Assembly: GCA_003543235.1 (NCBI GenBank)
Contig: DPJA01000038.1
Location: forward strand, 571,343 to 635,342
Source: Lachnospiraceae bacterium
Lineage (GTDB): Bacteria; Bacillota; Clostridia; Lachnospirales; Anaerotignaceae
Direction of reading: 5' to 3'
Length of the DNA: 64,000 bases
In this document: piece after piece, positions 36,321 through 45,957 of the stretch
Layout: every line of letters starts with the position of its first letter
How positions within the stretch are numbered: position 1 is the first letter of the stretch
The notes under the pieces: generated by a model
Told to the model about the DNA's origin: nothing
Seen by the model: the letters and a program-made list of their open reading frames with translations, nothing else
The model's database searches: none
Translations under genes and position numbers: made by a program

Positions 36321-37520
36321 TTATATCTCCCCTTTCAAAGCTGATTCAACACATTGTGTTAACTCAGAAATTACAAACTGCATATCTCTTCTTTTTGTGT
36401 AATAAGCACATTTTGGTGAATCTGTAACACCTTTTTTGCCATATAAGAACTTCCAACAAGGCTGATCCATACAGGTATCGGCTACAATTTCGCCACCAGC
36501 CGCCTTTATTATTTCATAAAAGCCCATCTGCATCGATAAATTTCTTGATAATGATGAGGTCATAATAAAAAGTGGAACTGCAAGTTTTTTACCCTCAACT
36601 ATATCTGCCACTGTTTTAATTTGGTCAATTGTAAAATGAGGGCAACCGAATAATGCAAAATCAATTTTTCCACCTGGGTCTGTTAAATCGGCCCTCATTT
36701 TTGCCAAATCCTCATTGGTTATTGTAACTATTTCTTTTGGCGTTTCACCGTGGAAGGCATCTTCAATAGTTTTAGCTTCTGGCGTAAAACCTACTATATG
36801 ATATATGGCAACATTTCCTCCAGTGTTAAGCTGTGCACCTAAATTCATAAGTGCTTCCTTGGATGGATTTTTAAGTCCGTTAAACACTGGAATTTTAAAG
36901 CCTGTTTTTTGAGGAGTAAAATAACCCAACATCTGGTAATCAAAATCGGTCTTCATATCCGCTTCAACATTAACCAGAACTTCGCCTTTTCTGTTTTCAT
37001 CCAGTAAATATCCGTAATATGGTGTAACTCCTGTTACTGCCGCACAAAGAGCACTTTGCGCCGCTTCTCTGTTGGTTCTTGCTCCGTAAACAGAATTTAT
37101 AAAAGGGGTTGCACTGGATTCTGAAAAGGAAGTAATTTCACCAAATCTTGGCACATTTTTTTCCAAATATGGTGTACAGTTATAGGTTAAAATTGCTCCT
37201 ATTTTTTTATAAGCTTCATGGGTACGCTTAACAATATCTTCATCTTCTGGTTCAATATTAGTAATACACTTAAACTGCTCTAAGTTGAAACTTGGATTTA
37301 CAGTTGGAGGAATTTTACAGACTGCACCGCCAGCAACCAGTTTTTCAACAAACCATAAGTCAGCCTCTTGATTGCTAAGTGCCACATGTGTTCTTGTTAC
37401 AGGAACCATATAAGGAGCATCAAATGCTTCTCCAACAGCAACTTGTATTTTCATAGCAAGCTGTGTTCCTTTTCCATATTTTCCATCAAGCATCGCTTGT
37501 TCTTCCTCATTCAGTTTCAT
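36321..37520 (-). CDS. Aconitase X catalytic subunit
   Basis: 399 residues of the DUF521/AcnX domain, a Fe-S dependent dehydratase. Begins MKLNEEEQAMLDGKYGKGTQ, with SFSESSATPFINSVYGARTN in the substrate site and three conserved Cys in LFGCPHF, ADTCMDQPC and SPKCAYYT as iron-sulfur ligands. Its ATG overlaps the preceding stop by four bases (ATGA). No proline-pathway gene lies near, whereas urocanate hydratase is two genes upstream, so the substrate may be unusual for the family. Confidence 0.92.
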   Translation of the reverse strand: MKLNEEEQAMLDGKYGKGTQLAMKIQVAVGEAFDAPYMVPVTRTHVALSNQEADLWFVEKLVAGGAVCKIPPTVNPSFNLEQFKCITNIEPEDEDIVKRTHEAYKKIGAILTYNCTPYLEKNVPRFGEITSFSESSATPFINSVYGARTNREAAQSALCAAVTGVTPYYGYLLDENRKGEVLVNVEADMKTDFDYQMLGYFTPQKTGFKIPVFNGLKNPSKEALMNLGAQLNTGGNVAIYHIVGFTPEAKTIEDAFHGETPKEIVTITNEDLAKMRADLTDPGGKIDFALFGCPHFTIDQIKTVADIVEGKKLAVPLFIMTSSLSRNLSMQMGFYEIIKAAGGEIVADTCMDQPCWKFLYGKKGVTDSPKCAYYTKRRDMQFVISELTQCVESALKGEI

Positions 37521-39202
37521 TCTAATTCCTCCTTTTTTCCCAATTCCATCTCCATTTGTTTTAAATGTTGTGTCAGCTTAATATTTTCGTTATAGTCAAC
37601 TCTGCAATCTATCACACTTGGTATTTTTTGCTTAAAAGCATCTATTAATGTAGGAATTAAATCCTCTGTTTTTTCAATTGTATATCCCTTACAATTCATA
37701 CTTTCGGCATACATTTTAAAATTCGGGTTGGTAAAATCAACACAAGCCGTTTTATTAAACTTTTCCTGTTGTTTCCATTTTATTAATCCATAACTTTCAT
37801 CATTTAAAATTAAAACAACAATTGGTGTCCCTATTCTTAATGCGGTTTCAAGCTCCTGCGAATTCATCATAAATCCTCCGTCACCTGTGATGGCCAATAC
37901 TTTTTTATCCGGATTGATAAGTTTAGCGGCTACTGCTCCAGGCACTGCAATCCCCATGGAGGCAAAGCCATTAGATATGATACATGTATTCGGCTTATAG
38001 CAATTGTAATGCCTTGCTATCCACATTTTGTGTGCCCCAACATCACTTATTACAATATCATCTTTCCCCATTACCTTTCGTACATCATTAAGAAGTCTTT
38101 GAGGTTTTATTGGAAAACTGTTATCTTTTGCATACGCTTCATGCTCTGCAACTATTTTTTCTTTTATAGTTAAAGCAAAGTCCGCATCTTCAGCCCTATC
38201 CGCTCGTTTATTTATTTCCTCAAGGGAGTCTGCAATGCTTCCAATCAGCTCTAAAGAGGGCTCATAATTTTTATTAACATCCGCAGGCTGTGTGCTTATA
38301 TGTATAATTTTGGCATGATTATCTCCGTTCCACTTTCTTGGATTATATTCAACAATATCATACCCAACAGCTATTACCAAATCCGCTTTAGCTAAAACTC
38401 TGTCAACATAATCTATCTGTGGAATTCCTGTAGTCCAAAGTGAATATTTACTGTCATAGGAAATAATTCCTTTAGCCATCATAGTATTAACTACAGGGAT
38501 TTTAACTTCTTCGGCAAATTTAGTAAGCTCATAGGAGCAATCGTTTCTTACAGCTTCGCTTCCCACCAAAATAACTGGATATTTAGCTATAGAAATCATC
38601 CTTGCTGCCCTTTCAATATTTTTAAATGAGGTATATCCTATTTTTTGAGCTCTTTTTTTTAATGGATTCCCCTCTACAGGCATACTTGCAATATTATTTG
38701 GCAAATCGATATGAACAGCACCTGGCTTTTCCATTTCTGCATATTTAAATGCAAGCCTTACAATTTCAGTAACCGTATCTGGACGTACAATTTGTTTGCT
38801 TCTTTTGGTTATTGGTTCAAACATATGCACTAAGTCCAAATATTGGTGACTTGTGATATGCATTTTATCAGTGCCAACCTGCCCTGTTATTGCAAGCAAA
38901 GGAGCTCCATCCAAATTTGCATCTGCAACACCTGTTACAAGATTTGTAGCCCCAGGTCCTAAGGTTGCAAGGCACACACCAGCCTTACCCGTAAGCCTTC
39001 CATACACATCTGCCATAAATGCAGCCCCTTGCTCATGGCGTGTTACAATAAATTTTATTGTGGAGTTTTCAATGGCATTAATCATATCAAGTGTTTCCTC
39101 TCCTGGTATGCCAAAAATATATTCCACGCCCTCTTGTTCCAAACATTTAACCAGTAAGTCTGCTGTGTTCATAACCATTACTTCTTTTTCAATCTCTGTC
39201 AT
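37517..39202 (-). CDS. Acetolactate synthase-like TPP-dependent enzyme
   Basis: 561 residues of the acetohydroxyacid synthase large-subunit/AlsS type. Catalytic Glu in FIVTRHEQGAAFMAD, LGPGATNLVTGVADANLDG, and TPP motif GDGGFMMNSQELETALRIGT ending ILNDESYGL. No small regulatory subunit is present. In a degradative operon it may condense or cleave a 2-oxoacid rather than serve branched-chain synthesis; the actual reaction cannot be told. ATG at 39202 behind TAGGTGG; other in-frame starts at 39211 and 39172 are weaker. 20 bases after hutU. Confidence 0.88.
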   Translation of the reverse strand: MTEIEKEVMVMNTADLLVKCLEQEGVEYIFGIPGEETLDMINAIENSTIKFIVTRHEQGAAFMADVYGRLTGKAGVCLATLGPGATNLVTGVADANLDGAPLLAITGQVGTDKMHITSHQYLDLVHMFEPITKRSKQIVRPDTVTEIVRLAFKYAEMEKPGAVHIDLPNNIASMPVEGNPLKKRAQKIGYTSFKNIERAARMISIAKYPVILVGSEAVRNDCSYELTKFAEEVKIPVVNTMMAKGIISYDSKYSLWTTGIPQIDYVDRVLAKADLVIAVGYDIVEYNPRKWNGDNHAKIIHISTQPADVNKNYEPSLELIGSIADSLEEINKRADRAEDADFALTIKEKIVAEHEAYAKDNSFPIKPQRLLNDVRKVMGKDDIVISDVGAHKMWIARHYNCYKPNTCIISNGFASMGIAVPGAVAAKLINPDKKVLAITGDGGFMMNSQELETALRIGTPIVVLILNDESYGLIKWKQQEKFNKTACVDFTNPNFKMYAESMNCKGYTIEKTEDLIPTLIDAFKQKIPSVIDCRVDYNENIKLTQHLKQMEMELGKKEELE

Positions 39203-39222
39203 ACTGACCACCTACCGCACTA

Positions 39223-41241
39223 TTATTTTTTATGAATTGTTTCCGATACCAATTTATCATCTGCCACAAACGGAATCGTTATATGGTCCGTATCTTTTTT
39301 CATTTGGTTATATTCAATGCAAGTTGATATGGAATTTTCGTTTCTTGCCCAGCTTCTTCTTGAAACGCCCACCATAGTATCCCAAGGCATTGCTAAAGAT
39401 AAAATGGTATCCACTCTTTCACTGCCATCCAAAACCATACCAAATCCACCGTTTATAGATTTTCCTATTCCAACCCCACCGCCGTTATGTAGTGCTATCA
39501 AACTCATACCTCTTGCGGCATTTCCTGCAAAGCACTGAACAGCCATATCTGCCATAATGTTTGAGCCATCTTTTATATTTGATGTTTCTCTAAATGGCGA
39601 ATCTGTACCGCCTGTATCATGATGGTCACGCCCAAGCATAACAGGGCCTATCTTTCCTTCTCGAACCATCTCATTAAACTTTAATGCAATTTTTGTTCTT
39701 CCTATAGCATCCTGGTATAATATTCTGGCTTGAGTTCCAACAACCATTTTGTTGTTTTTAGCGTCACGCACCCAGATATAGTTATCTCTGTCCTGATACC
39801 TTCTTTCAGGATCTATGCATTCCATGGCTGCTTTATCTGTAGCATCCAAATCTTCTGGTTTACCACTTAAGCAAACCCACCTAAACGGACCGTAACCAAA
39901 ATCAAATAACTGCGGTCCTAAAATATCCTCTACATAGGATGGAAAAACAAAACCCTCTTTTTCATCAGTCCCATTTTTACATATTTCGGTTACTCCTGCA
40001 TCAAATATAGCTTTCATAAAGCTGTTTCCGTAATCAAAGAAGTAAGTTCCTTTTTTAGAAAGCTGACATATGAGTTCATAATGATGTTTCAACGTTTCAT
40101 TAACCAAGCCACAAAACTTTTGGGGGTCATTGTCAAGCATTTGGGTTCTCTCCTCAAAGGATAATCCTTGAGGACAATATCCCCCATCATACGGAACATG
40201 GCAGGAGGTTTGGTCCGAAAGAAGTTCTACAAAAATATTATTTGAAACAACATATTCTAATAAATCTACTACATTCCCATGGTAAGCAATAGAACAAGGC
40301 TGTTTTTTCTCTTTGTACTCAACAACCCATTTAAATACTTCCCCTAAATCCGAAGACATTTTGCTAACCCAGCCTTGGCTGAATCTGGTATTTATTCTGG
40401 AAATATCTACTTCAGCAATAACCGATACAGCACCTGCAATTTCTGCAGCTTTACCCTGAGCGCCGCTCATTCCTCCCAAACCTGAAGAAATAAATAATTT
40501 GCCAGCTAAATCTTCATTTTGCCCTAAACCAAACTTCAATCTTCCGGCGTTTAAAAGTGTATTAAATGTTCCATGAACAATTCCTTGTGGCCCAATGTAC
40601 ATCCATCCCCCTGCTGTCATTTGTCCATAATTTGCAACCCCCATTGCCGCTGCTCTGTTAAAGTTGTCTAAATTGTCAAACATTCCAATCATTAACCCGT
40701 TTGTAATAATAACTCTGGGTGAGGTTTTGCTGGATTTAAATACTCCCGCTGGGTGCCCGGATTCTATAACCAAAGTTTGCTCATCCGTTAACAACTCTAA
40801 ATACTTTTTAATTAGCCTGTACTGCATCCAGTTTTGGCAAACCTGCCCTGTTTCTCCGTATGTAACTAATTCATAGGGATACAAAGCAACCTCAAAATCA
40901 AGATTATTTTCTATCATCACCTGAAAAGCTTTGCCTTCTATACATTTACCATTATACTCATCTATTGGCTTACCATATATTCTTCCAAGGGGTCTAAACC
41001 TGTAGCCATATATTCTTCCGTGCTCTTTTAATTCCTGCAAAAATTCCGATGCCATCTCTTCATGGTATTTTTCAGGTATATATCTAAGGGCATTTTTTAA
41101 AGCAAGCTCTACATCATTCTCAGATAACACAGACTCTCTTTTAGGTGCTCTTCTTATACCTTCAGCAAACCTCGGAGTATCTGGAAGTTCATCGTCTAGT
41201 TTTATCGTCATTGATTCATATATCAGTTTATTATCTATCAT
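39223..41241 (-). CDS. hutU: Urocanate hydratase
   Basis: Adds water to urocanate to give 4-imidazolone-5-propanoate, NAD as electrophile. About 672 residues, the long form found in anaerobes. Recognisable blocks: TAGGWMYIGPQGIVHGTFNT, SSGLGGMSGAQGKAA (NAD site), SDQTSCHVPYDGGYCPQGLS, GRDHHDTGGTDSPFRET and ALHNGGGVGIGKSINGG. First gene of a nine-gene operon. ATG at 41241 behind GGGGAGG; an upstream in-frame start at 41274 falls in the leader hairpin. The leader carries a terminator-like hairpin and the promoter carries SARP-type heptamers. No hutH is linked, so urocanate must come from elsewhere or from another reaction. Confidence 0.95.
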   Translation of the reverse strand: MIDNKLIYESMTIKLDDELPDTPRFAEGIRRAPKRESVLSENDVELALKNALRYIPEKYHEEMASEFLQELKEHGRIYGYRFRPLGRIYGKPIDEYNGKCIEGKAFQVMIENNLDFEVALYPYELVTYGETGQVCQNWMQYRLIKKYLELLTDEQTLVIESGHPAGVFKSSKTSPRVIITNGLMIGMFDNLDNFNRAAAMGVANYGQMTAGGWMYIGPQGIVHGTFNTLLNAGRLKFGLGQNEDLAGKLFISSGLGGMSGAQGKAAEIAGAVSVIAEVDISRINTRFSQGWVSKMSSDLGEVFKWVVEYKEKKQPCSIAYHGNVVDLLEYVVSNNIFVELLSDQTSCHVPYDGGYCPQGLSFEERTQMLDNDPQKFCGLVNETLKHHYELICQLSKKGTYFFDYGNSFMKAIFDAGVTEICKNGTDEKEGFVFPSYVEDILGPQLFDFGYGPFRWVCLSGKPEDLDATDKAAMECIDPERRYQDRDNYIWVRDAKNNKMVVGTQARILYQDAIGRTKIALKFNEMVREGKIGPVMLGRDHHDTGGTDSPFRETSNIKDGSNIMADMAVQCFAGNAARGMSLIALHNGGGVGIGKSINGGFGMVLDGSERVDTILSLAMPWDTMVGVSRRSWARNENSISTCIEYNQMKKDTDHITIPFVADDKLVSETIHKK

Positions 41242-41264
41242 ACTGATTCCTCCCCAAAAAAAAT

Positions 41265-41302
41265 TGCCGTTCACCTATTTGATATCTATAGGAAACACGG
41301 CA
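41265..41302 (-). terminator. hutU leader terminator/attenuator hairpin
   Basis: Minus strand TGCCGT...ACGGCA and inner CCTAT...ATAGG, followed at once by TTTTTTTT and then GGGGAGG. No minus-strand gene lies close upstream (next is past 44.7 kb), so this terminator can only act on the hutU transcript itself: a regulated attenuator is likely. Confidence 0.72.
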
Positions 41303-41341
41303 TTGTGTGATTAATTGTCTTAATTTATTTAACTTGAACAT

Positions 41342-41374
41342 AATATATCATAACCATAGTCTATAAAGCGTCTA
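41342..41374 (-). promoter_or_regulatory. hutU promoter with SARP-type direct heptamers
   Basis: Minus strand TAGACGC-TTTA-TAGACTA (41357-41374), nine bases, then TATATT (41342-41347; TATGAT at 41347-41352 overlaps). No -35 consensus exists; heptamers with an 11-base pitch next to the -10 are the binding geometry of SARP activators. Similar sites precede two other operons (49866-49898, 52033-52064). The same DNA also forms a 12-base palindrome TATAAAGCGTCTA/TAGACGTTTATA. Confidence 0.6.
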
Positions 41375-41405
41375 TTTTTTTTTAGACGTTTATAAAAAAA
41401 AAGAC

Positions 41406-41434
41406 TTGTTAACTTTTCAATTAATATGTATACT
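41406..41434 (+). promoter_or_regulatory. Promoter of the SARP-type regulator
   Basis: TTGTTA (41406-41411), 17-base spacer, TATACT (41429-41434). Confidence 0.5.
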
Positions 41435-41461
41435 ACAATTGATAATAAAACAAACGACAAT

Positions 41462-41488
41462 GGAGTTGCCAATAATTTTGGTTACTCC
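41462..41488 (+). terminator. Leader terminator-like hairpin of the SARP-type regulator
   Basis: GGAGT-TG-CCA pairs with TGG-TT-ACTCC, followed by TTTTTTT, 13 bases before the AGAGGTG ribosome binding site. Lies within the transcript from the promoter above, so it would act as an attenuator. Confidence 0.55.
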
Positions 41489-41513
41489 TTTTTTTATTAG
41501 AGAGGTGATTTTT

Positions 41514-44492
41514 ATGAATAAAGTAAGTGTAAAACTGTTGAATACACCACAAATTTTAATTGATGATATTCCCGTTATTTTTCCATACAAAAAAGCAGAA
41601 GCATTATTTTATTACTTAACAATAAAAAAAATAATTACCAGAGACGAAGCCGTTGCTCTTTTATGGGAAGATAACGAAGAAAGTATCGCAAAAAAAAATT
41701 TAAGACACGCCTTATATGTTATAAAAAAGAAATTTGGGTTTGATATAATTTCAGCACCACAAAAATATAAGTTAATTCTTAATCCCGAAACAAATATTGA
41801 AATTGATTTAGACAAATTTCAGACTGAAAATAGATTAGACCTCTATACTGGAACACTTTTAAAAGGATTTGGTGTTAAAAATGCATACACATTTGAAGAA
41901 TGGCTATCTAAAAAACAAGAAACTACAAGAGAAATTTATTTAACAAAACAATTTGAACTGCTAAAGTCTATTCCTTATCATAACCTTACGGATATAGAGC
42001 AGTATTCAAATAGATATATTCTTGAAGACCCTTTGGATGAAAGAATATATCTATTTCTTATGGAAACATATAAAGAAAACAAACTTTATCACAAAGGCAT
42101 AAAGGTTTACCAAAAACTTATGGAAATATTAAACGATGAACTTGGTATTTCTCCAAACAAAGAAATAACAAATTTGTACCATGAACTTTTAAATTTGTGG
42201 CTTGATAATTCTAGTGAAGAAATTGATAACGAAATTTTATCAGAAAGTATAAGAACAAGAAAATATGAATTATCTCAAATACATTTATACTACAATAAAT
42301 TTCTTGCAGGAGAACTTCATAATATTATGGTTATGGGAGAAAACGGAATCGGAAAAACGCATCTGATTAATACATTTTTATCGGATATTGATAAAAGCAA
42401 TTTTCTTATTCTGCAAACCTCATGTTTACAGGCAGAAAAAGAATTTCCTCTTCAGCCATGGAGCAACCTAATTCTTAATTTGGAAGAATATATAAATAAC
42501 AATAACATTGCTCTTTCCGCCAACCTTGTTTATACTATTGCACAACTCTTTCCCTGTTTCGGAGCATTGGAAGAAGTTTCAGACATAATATCAAGAGGAT
42601 ACAGCTATAATGCATGCAAAAGCGGTGTTGTAAAACTGTTTCAAATCGTTTCAAAATCCACGCGAATTTTACTCTTTATAGACAATATTCATTCAATGGA
42701 TAAATCCAGTTTAGACCTTTTGTCATCAATTATGCGTATGCATAACCCGAATATTATGGTTATAAGTACTTGTTTAGACGTTGTTGACTATAATGTGGTA
42801 ACCTTCACAAGTACAATGGTTAAAGACGAATTATTGCATCAAATTCCTATGTCAAGACTTACAAAAGAAGAAGCACTACAATTTATTAATGCAACTCTTG
42901 AAGGCAACAATTTTGATGAAGAAACCTTAAATAAAATTTATACCGAAACTGACGGAAATATATTTTTCCTTCTTGAGCTCCTAAACAATATGAAAAGCAA
43001 TGATAATCCAAATGAACTTTCATTAAATGCACAGGGAATTTTAAACGATAGGCTAAACGGTATTTCAACAGAATCCAGACAACTCCTTGACATTATTTCT
43101 TTGTTTCATGACTTTGCAAATTTGTCAACTTTTTCGGTTATACAAAATAAAAACCAGTTGGAAATCCTAGACTTACTTGATGAATTAAAAGAGCATGCCT
43201 TAATAATTGAAAGAAATGACAACGGTAGGGTTTATTTTACTTTTACTCATACTAAAATGCGTGAATTTGTTTACCACAAACTTTCACCGTCAAAACAAAG
43301 GATACTACATAACAGAGTAGGAGAAGTATTAGAGCAATCTAATGATACAGATCTTATAACAAGATATAAACGTCTAATATATCATTATACTTTAGGTGAA
43401 AATGAAGAACGAGTTCTATATTATAAAATTCTTTACACCGAAAAATATTCCTCTACATTCTTCGAACTATATCCAGTACTTGATAATAAAATTGAAGAGA
43501 ATTTATTTGATGCTGAAAGTGTTGTTTCATATTTTAACAATTTTGAAAGTGAACTTAATAATTATAAACGAAGCAATAAAAACTTTGTATTGTTTGATGA
43601 ATTAGAGGGAAGAATTTTACATGCAAAAAGCAATTACTGCATACAAGAAGGATTTTATGAAGAAGGTCTGGAATGTATAAGAAGGGCTCTAAATAACACT
43701 TATGTTATAAAGCACAGTAATCTTTACCTTCAAATACTTAGGCAGGAAATATACTATAGTATACAAGTTTGCGACACAGATCTTATGGATAAATGTACAA
43801 AAAACGGGTTGGAATTATCTTTAACCAGCCAGAACGATATTGAACACGCTATCTATAATCGTTTAAGAGGTCTTTTTTACATTATGACAGGCAAGTATCG
43901 GCTCGCCATAGCTTCTTTAATAAAATCAATCGATTTTTTGGAAAAAGCAAACTTAAGCATGAAAATTTATACCCTTAATATTGCCGCCGCATACAATTAT
44001 CTTGGTGAACTTCATAGAAAGCAAAACCATTTTAAAGAAGCTATGAGCTATTATAATAAAGCAATATCAATAACTGAAGAAAACAACTGCCCGAAAAATC
44101 CTACATTTTTGGCCAACTTGGGAAGAACCTATTTTGACCATAAAGATTATGAAAAAAGCTTTGAATGTTTCAAGCAGGCAAAAGAAATTTATTTGAATTC
44201 CGCTATCATTGTAGGAAAGGCAACCACAATGGCTTATACAGCTTTGTATACATGCTATGATGGAAATTTTTCTTTATCAGAAGAATATATTTTAGAAGCT
44301 GAACGTATTGCAGAAACCTTGAAATCTCCATTGGAAAAAGGAATTCTAAAATATATTCAGCACATTATAGCAACAAACTTTAAAGGAAAACTAATGATAC
44401 TAGATAAACCTGCCCAATATTATAAAGACGAATGTAAAAAATATTTCGAACCATTTAACGAAACATACATTCTTCAAGAAATAATGATTTAA
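41514..44492 (+). CDS. SARP-family ATPase/TPR transcriptional activator
   Basis: 992 residues. Order: winged helix (VSVKLLNTPQILIDDIPVIF, YYLTIKKIITRDEAVALLW), bacterial activation domain ending LNDELGISPNKEITNLYHEL (to residue 240), AAA/NACHT-like ATPase with Walker A MGENGIGKTHL and Walker B RILLFIDNIHSMD, then TPR repeats to the end (AAYNYLGELHRKQNHFKEAM, ANLGRTYFDHKDYEKSFECF). Such large SARPs are signal-dependent activators that assemble on direct heptamer repeats. It is divergent from hutU; three promoters of the catabolic island carry matching repeats, so it is the probable pathway activator. ATG at 41514 behind AGAGGTGAT; the frame is open further upstream without support. Confidence 0.9.
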   Translation: MNKVSVKLLNTPQILIDDIPVIFPYKKAEALFYYLTIKKIITRDEAVALLWEDNEESIAKKNLRHALYVIKKKFGFDIISAPQKYKLILNPETNIEIDLDKFQTENRLDLYTGTLLKGFGVKNAYTFEEWLSKKQETTREIYLTKQFELLKSIPYHNLTDIEQYSNRYILEDPLDERIYLFLMETYKENKLYHKGIKVYQKLMEILNDELGISPNKEITNLYHELLNLWLDNSSEEIDNEILSESIRTRKYELSQIHLYYNKFLAGELHNIMVMGENGIGKTHLINTFLSDIDKSNFLILQTSCLQAEKEFPLQPWSNLILNLEEYINNNNIALSANLVYTIAQLFPCFGALEEVSDIISRGYSYNACKSGVVKLFQIVSKSTRILLFIDNIHSMDKSSLDLLSSIMRMHNPNIMVISTCLDVVDYNVVTFTSTMVKDELLHQIPMSRLTKEEALQFINATLEGNNFDEETLNKIYTETDGNIFFLLELLNNMKSNDNPNELSLNAQGILNDRLNGISTESRQLLDIISLFHDFANLSTFSVIQNKNQLEILDLLDELKEHALIIERNDNGRVYFTFTHTKMREFVYHKLSPSKQRILHNRVGEVLEQSNDTDLITRYKRLIYHYTLGENEERVLYYKILYTEKYSSTFFELYPVLDNKIEENLFDAESVVSYFNNFESELNNYKRSNKNFVLFDELEGRILHAKSNYCIQEGFYEEGLECIRRALNNTYVIKHSNLYLQILRQEIYYSIQVCDTDLMDKCTKNGLELSLTSQNDIEHAIYNRLRGLFYIMTGKYRLAIASLIKSIDFLEKANLSMKIYTLNIAAAYNYLGELHRKQNHFKEAMSYYNKAISITEENNCPKNPTFLANLGRTYFDHKDYEKSFECFKQAKEIYLNSAIIVGKATTMAYTALYTCYDGNFSLSEEYILEAERIAETLKSPLEKGILKYIQHIIATNFKGKLMILDKPAQYYKDECKKYFEPFNETYILQEIMI

Positions 44493-44498
44493 CAAATA

Positions 44499-44535
44499 GA
44501 ATACCTCCTTTACAAAATTTGCAAAGGAGGTATTC
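44499..44535. terminator. Strong bidirectional terminator
   Basis: GAATACCTCCTTT and AAAGGAGGTATTC form a perfect 13-base stem; the 11-base loop also holds CAAA/TTTG. It separates the converging SARP gene and the binding-protein relic. Confidence 0.88.
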
Positions 44536-44717
44536 TTACCCAAGTTTATTAATGTCGTAGTCCATTTTTTACATCACGTTTTTTAGTCGTCCAAATAACC
44601 CCTTACTCCGGAATTATCTGGTAAGCAACCTTTCTTTGACTACATCCCATTAAACCAGTATTTTCAATTTTTTAATCCATTCAGTCCAACTTTATGTAAG
44701 CACCCCCCTACCCATTT

Positions 44718-45367
44718 CTATTCAATAGGGGCTATAAATTCATCAATATTTACGTCATCAAATATACCGCGTGTTTTCCAAAAATTGGCCGCTCTTTGTG
44801 TTACTTCATATATATTATCTTTAGAAGATTGATCGAAAAACTCTAAATTTTCTTCTTTTCCGAAAAATGTTACTCCTGCTCTTTCGTCTACAATATCTTG
44901 CAACTCCAGACCAATTCCATCCGCCATAATTTGATTTGCCTCATCTGGATTTTCTTCTGAAAATGCTACAGCTTTATACCACGCCTCTTTAAAGGCTTTT
45001 ACAACATTAGGATTGTTTTCTGCAAAATCGCTTCTTACAGCCATTACATCAACAATAGTTTTTGGATATTCCTTACTTGTTGCTATTACATACCCGCCTT
45101 CTCTTTCAGGTGCCCTGGAGAGCCATGGTTCCCAAGTAACAGCTGCATCCACATTGCCGGAATTTTTTCAGGGGTTCCCTTTACATAATGAATTACTTCT
45201 CGATCCAAAGTGTTTCCAAGACCTTGAATGCCGTTTGAAAACATAGCTGATGAATATTGAGATTCGTCTTCAATAATTGTAAGAGTAGGATTTATACCAT
45301 ACTCTTCAAAATATCCATTAGCTTCTGCCACATAAAGTGGTGCATACCCTATCCATTTTTTAATTTT
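44718..45367 (-). pseudogene. Collapsed SsuA/NMT1-like substrate-binding protein gene
   Basis: Reading minus strand, homology begins directly after the hutD-like stop at KIKKWIGYAPLYVAEANGYF with no signal peptide or lipobox, runs to HYVKGTPEKI, then shifts frame and jumps to NVDAAVTWEPWLSRAPEREG, which continues to the stop at 44718. Against the intact paralogue at 28306-29343 about 74 residues are missing at the junction, so there is a 5' deletion plus an internal deletion with frameshift. It was the binding protein expected to serve the permease/ATPase pair upstream. Confidence 0.88.
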
Positions 45368-45384
45368 TAAAATGAGAAAATAAA

Positions 45385-45957
45385 CTAACGACTTTTTCTC
45401 ATATCCACACAGGAAACCAAAACTATTCCATCTCCCAAAAGATTAACATAATCTCTCTTTTCAACTTCAGAAACAACTATAGCCGTATTTTTTTCAACGC
45501 TAAAACCATTAAATCTTAAATCTGTGTTAAAAGAATAGAAAACAGAGATGCACCCTTCTTTTAATTGGATTTTCTGCCCGATACCATTTATATTTAAGCT
45601 AGTTAAAGAACCTTCATTTTCACCTTTTATCATTAAATTAAAATCTGTACAGCAGCCAAAACATTTTGTTTCCCAATCTCCCAAAAATTCGTCAATATCA
45701 TATGCGGATAATTGAACCTTATGAAAGCCAGAATGCTCAAGAACAATAGTTCCTTTTATAACAGATAAAAATCTTTTCACATGATCAAACTTTGTAAAAA
45801 CAGATTCTTCATCCTGAACAATGGCAGTGCTTACACGAAACAAGAAATCCCTCCGTTCAAAATTTCCATCTGGAGGATAAATAAAAATTTCAGTGGTATA
45901 CCCTCCGCTCCAGCTAAAAGTTTTAAACTCAGAAGAACTAATAATTTGAATTTTCAT
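45385..45957 (-). CDS. hutD: HutD/Ves-family protein
   Basis: 190 residues. Cupin-like HutD family blocks: FKTFSWSGGYTTEIFIYPPD, FRVSTAIVQDEESVFTKFD, RFLSVIKGTIVLEH, DWETKCFGCCTDFNLMI. In other bacteria HutD accompanies histidine-utilisation genes and is thought to limit pathway activity by binding an intermediate; no catalytic role is established. The ATG at 45957 lies within the end of hutI (20-base overlap) with GGAG ahead. It is the last intact gene of its operon. Confidence 0.87.
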   Translation of the reverse strand: MKIQIISSSEFKTFSWSGGYTTEIFIYPPDGNFERRDFLFRVSTAIVQDEESVFTKFDHVKRFLSVIKGTIVLEHSGFHKVQLSAYDIDEFLGDWETKCFGCCTDFNLMIKGENEGSLTSLNINGIGQKIQLKEGCISVFYSFNTDLRFNGFSVEKNTAIVVSEVEKRDYVNLLGDGIVLVSCVDMRKSR

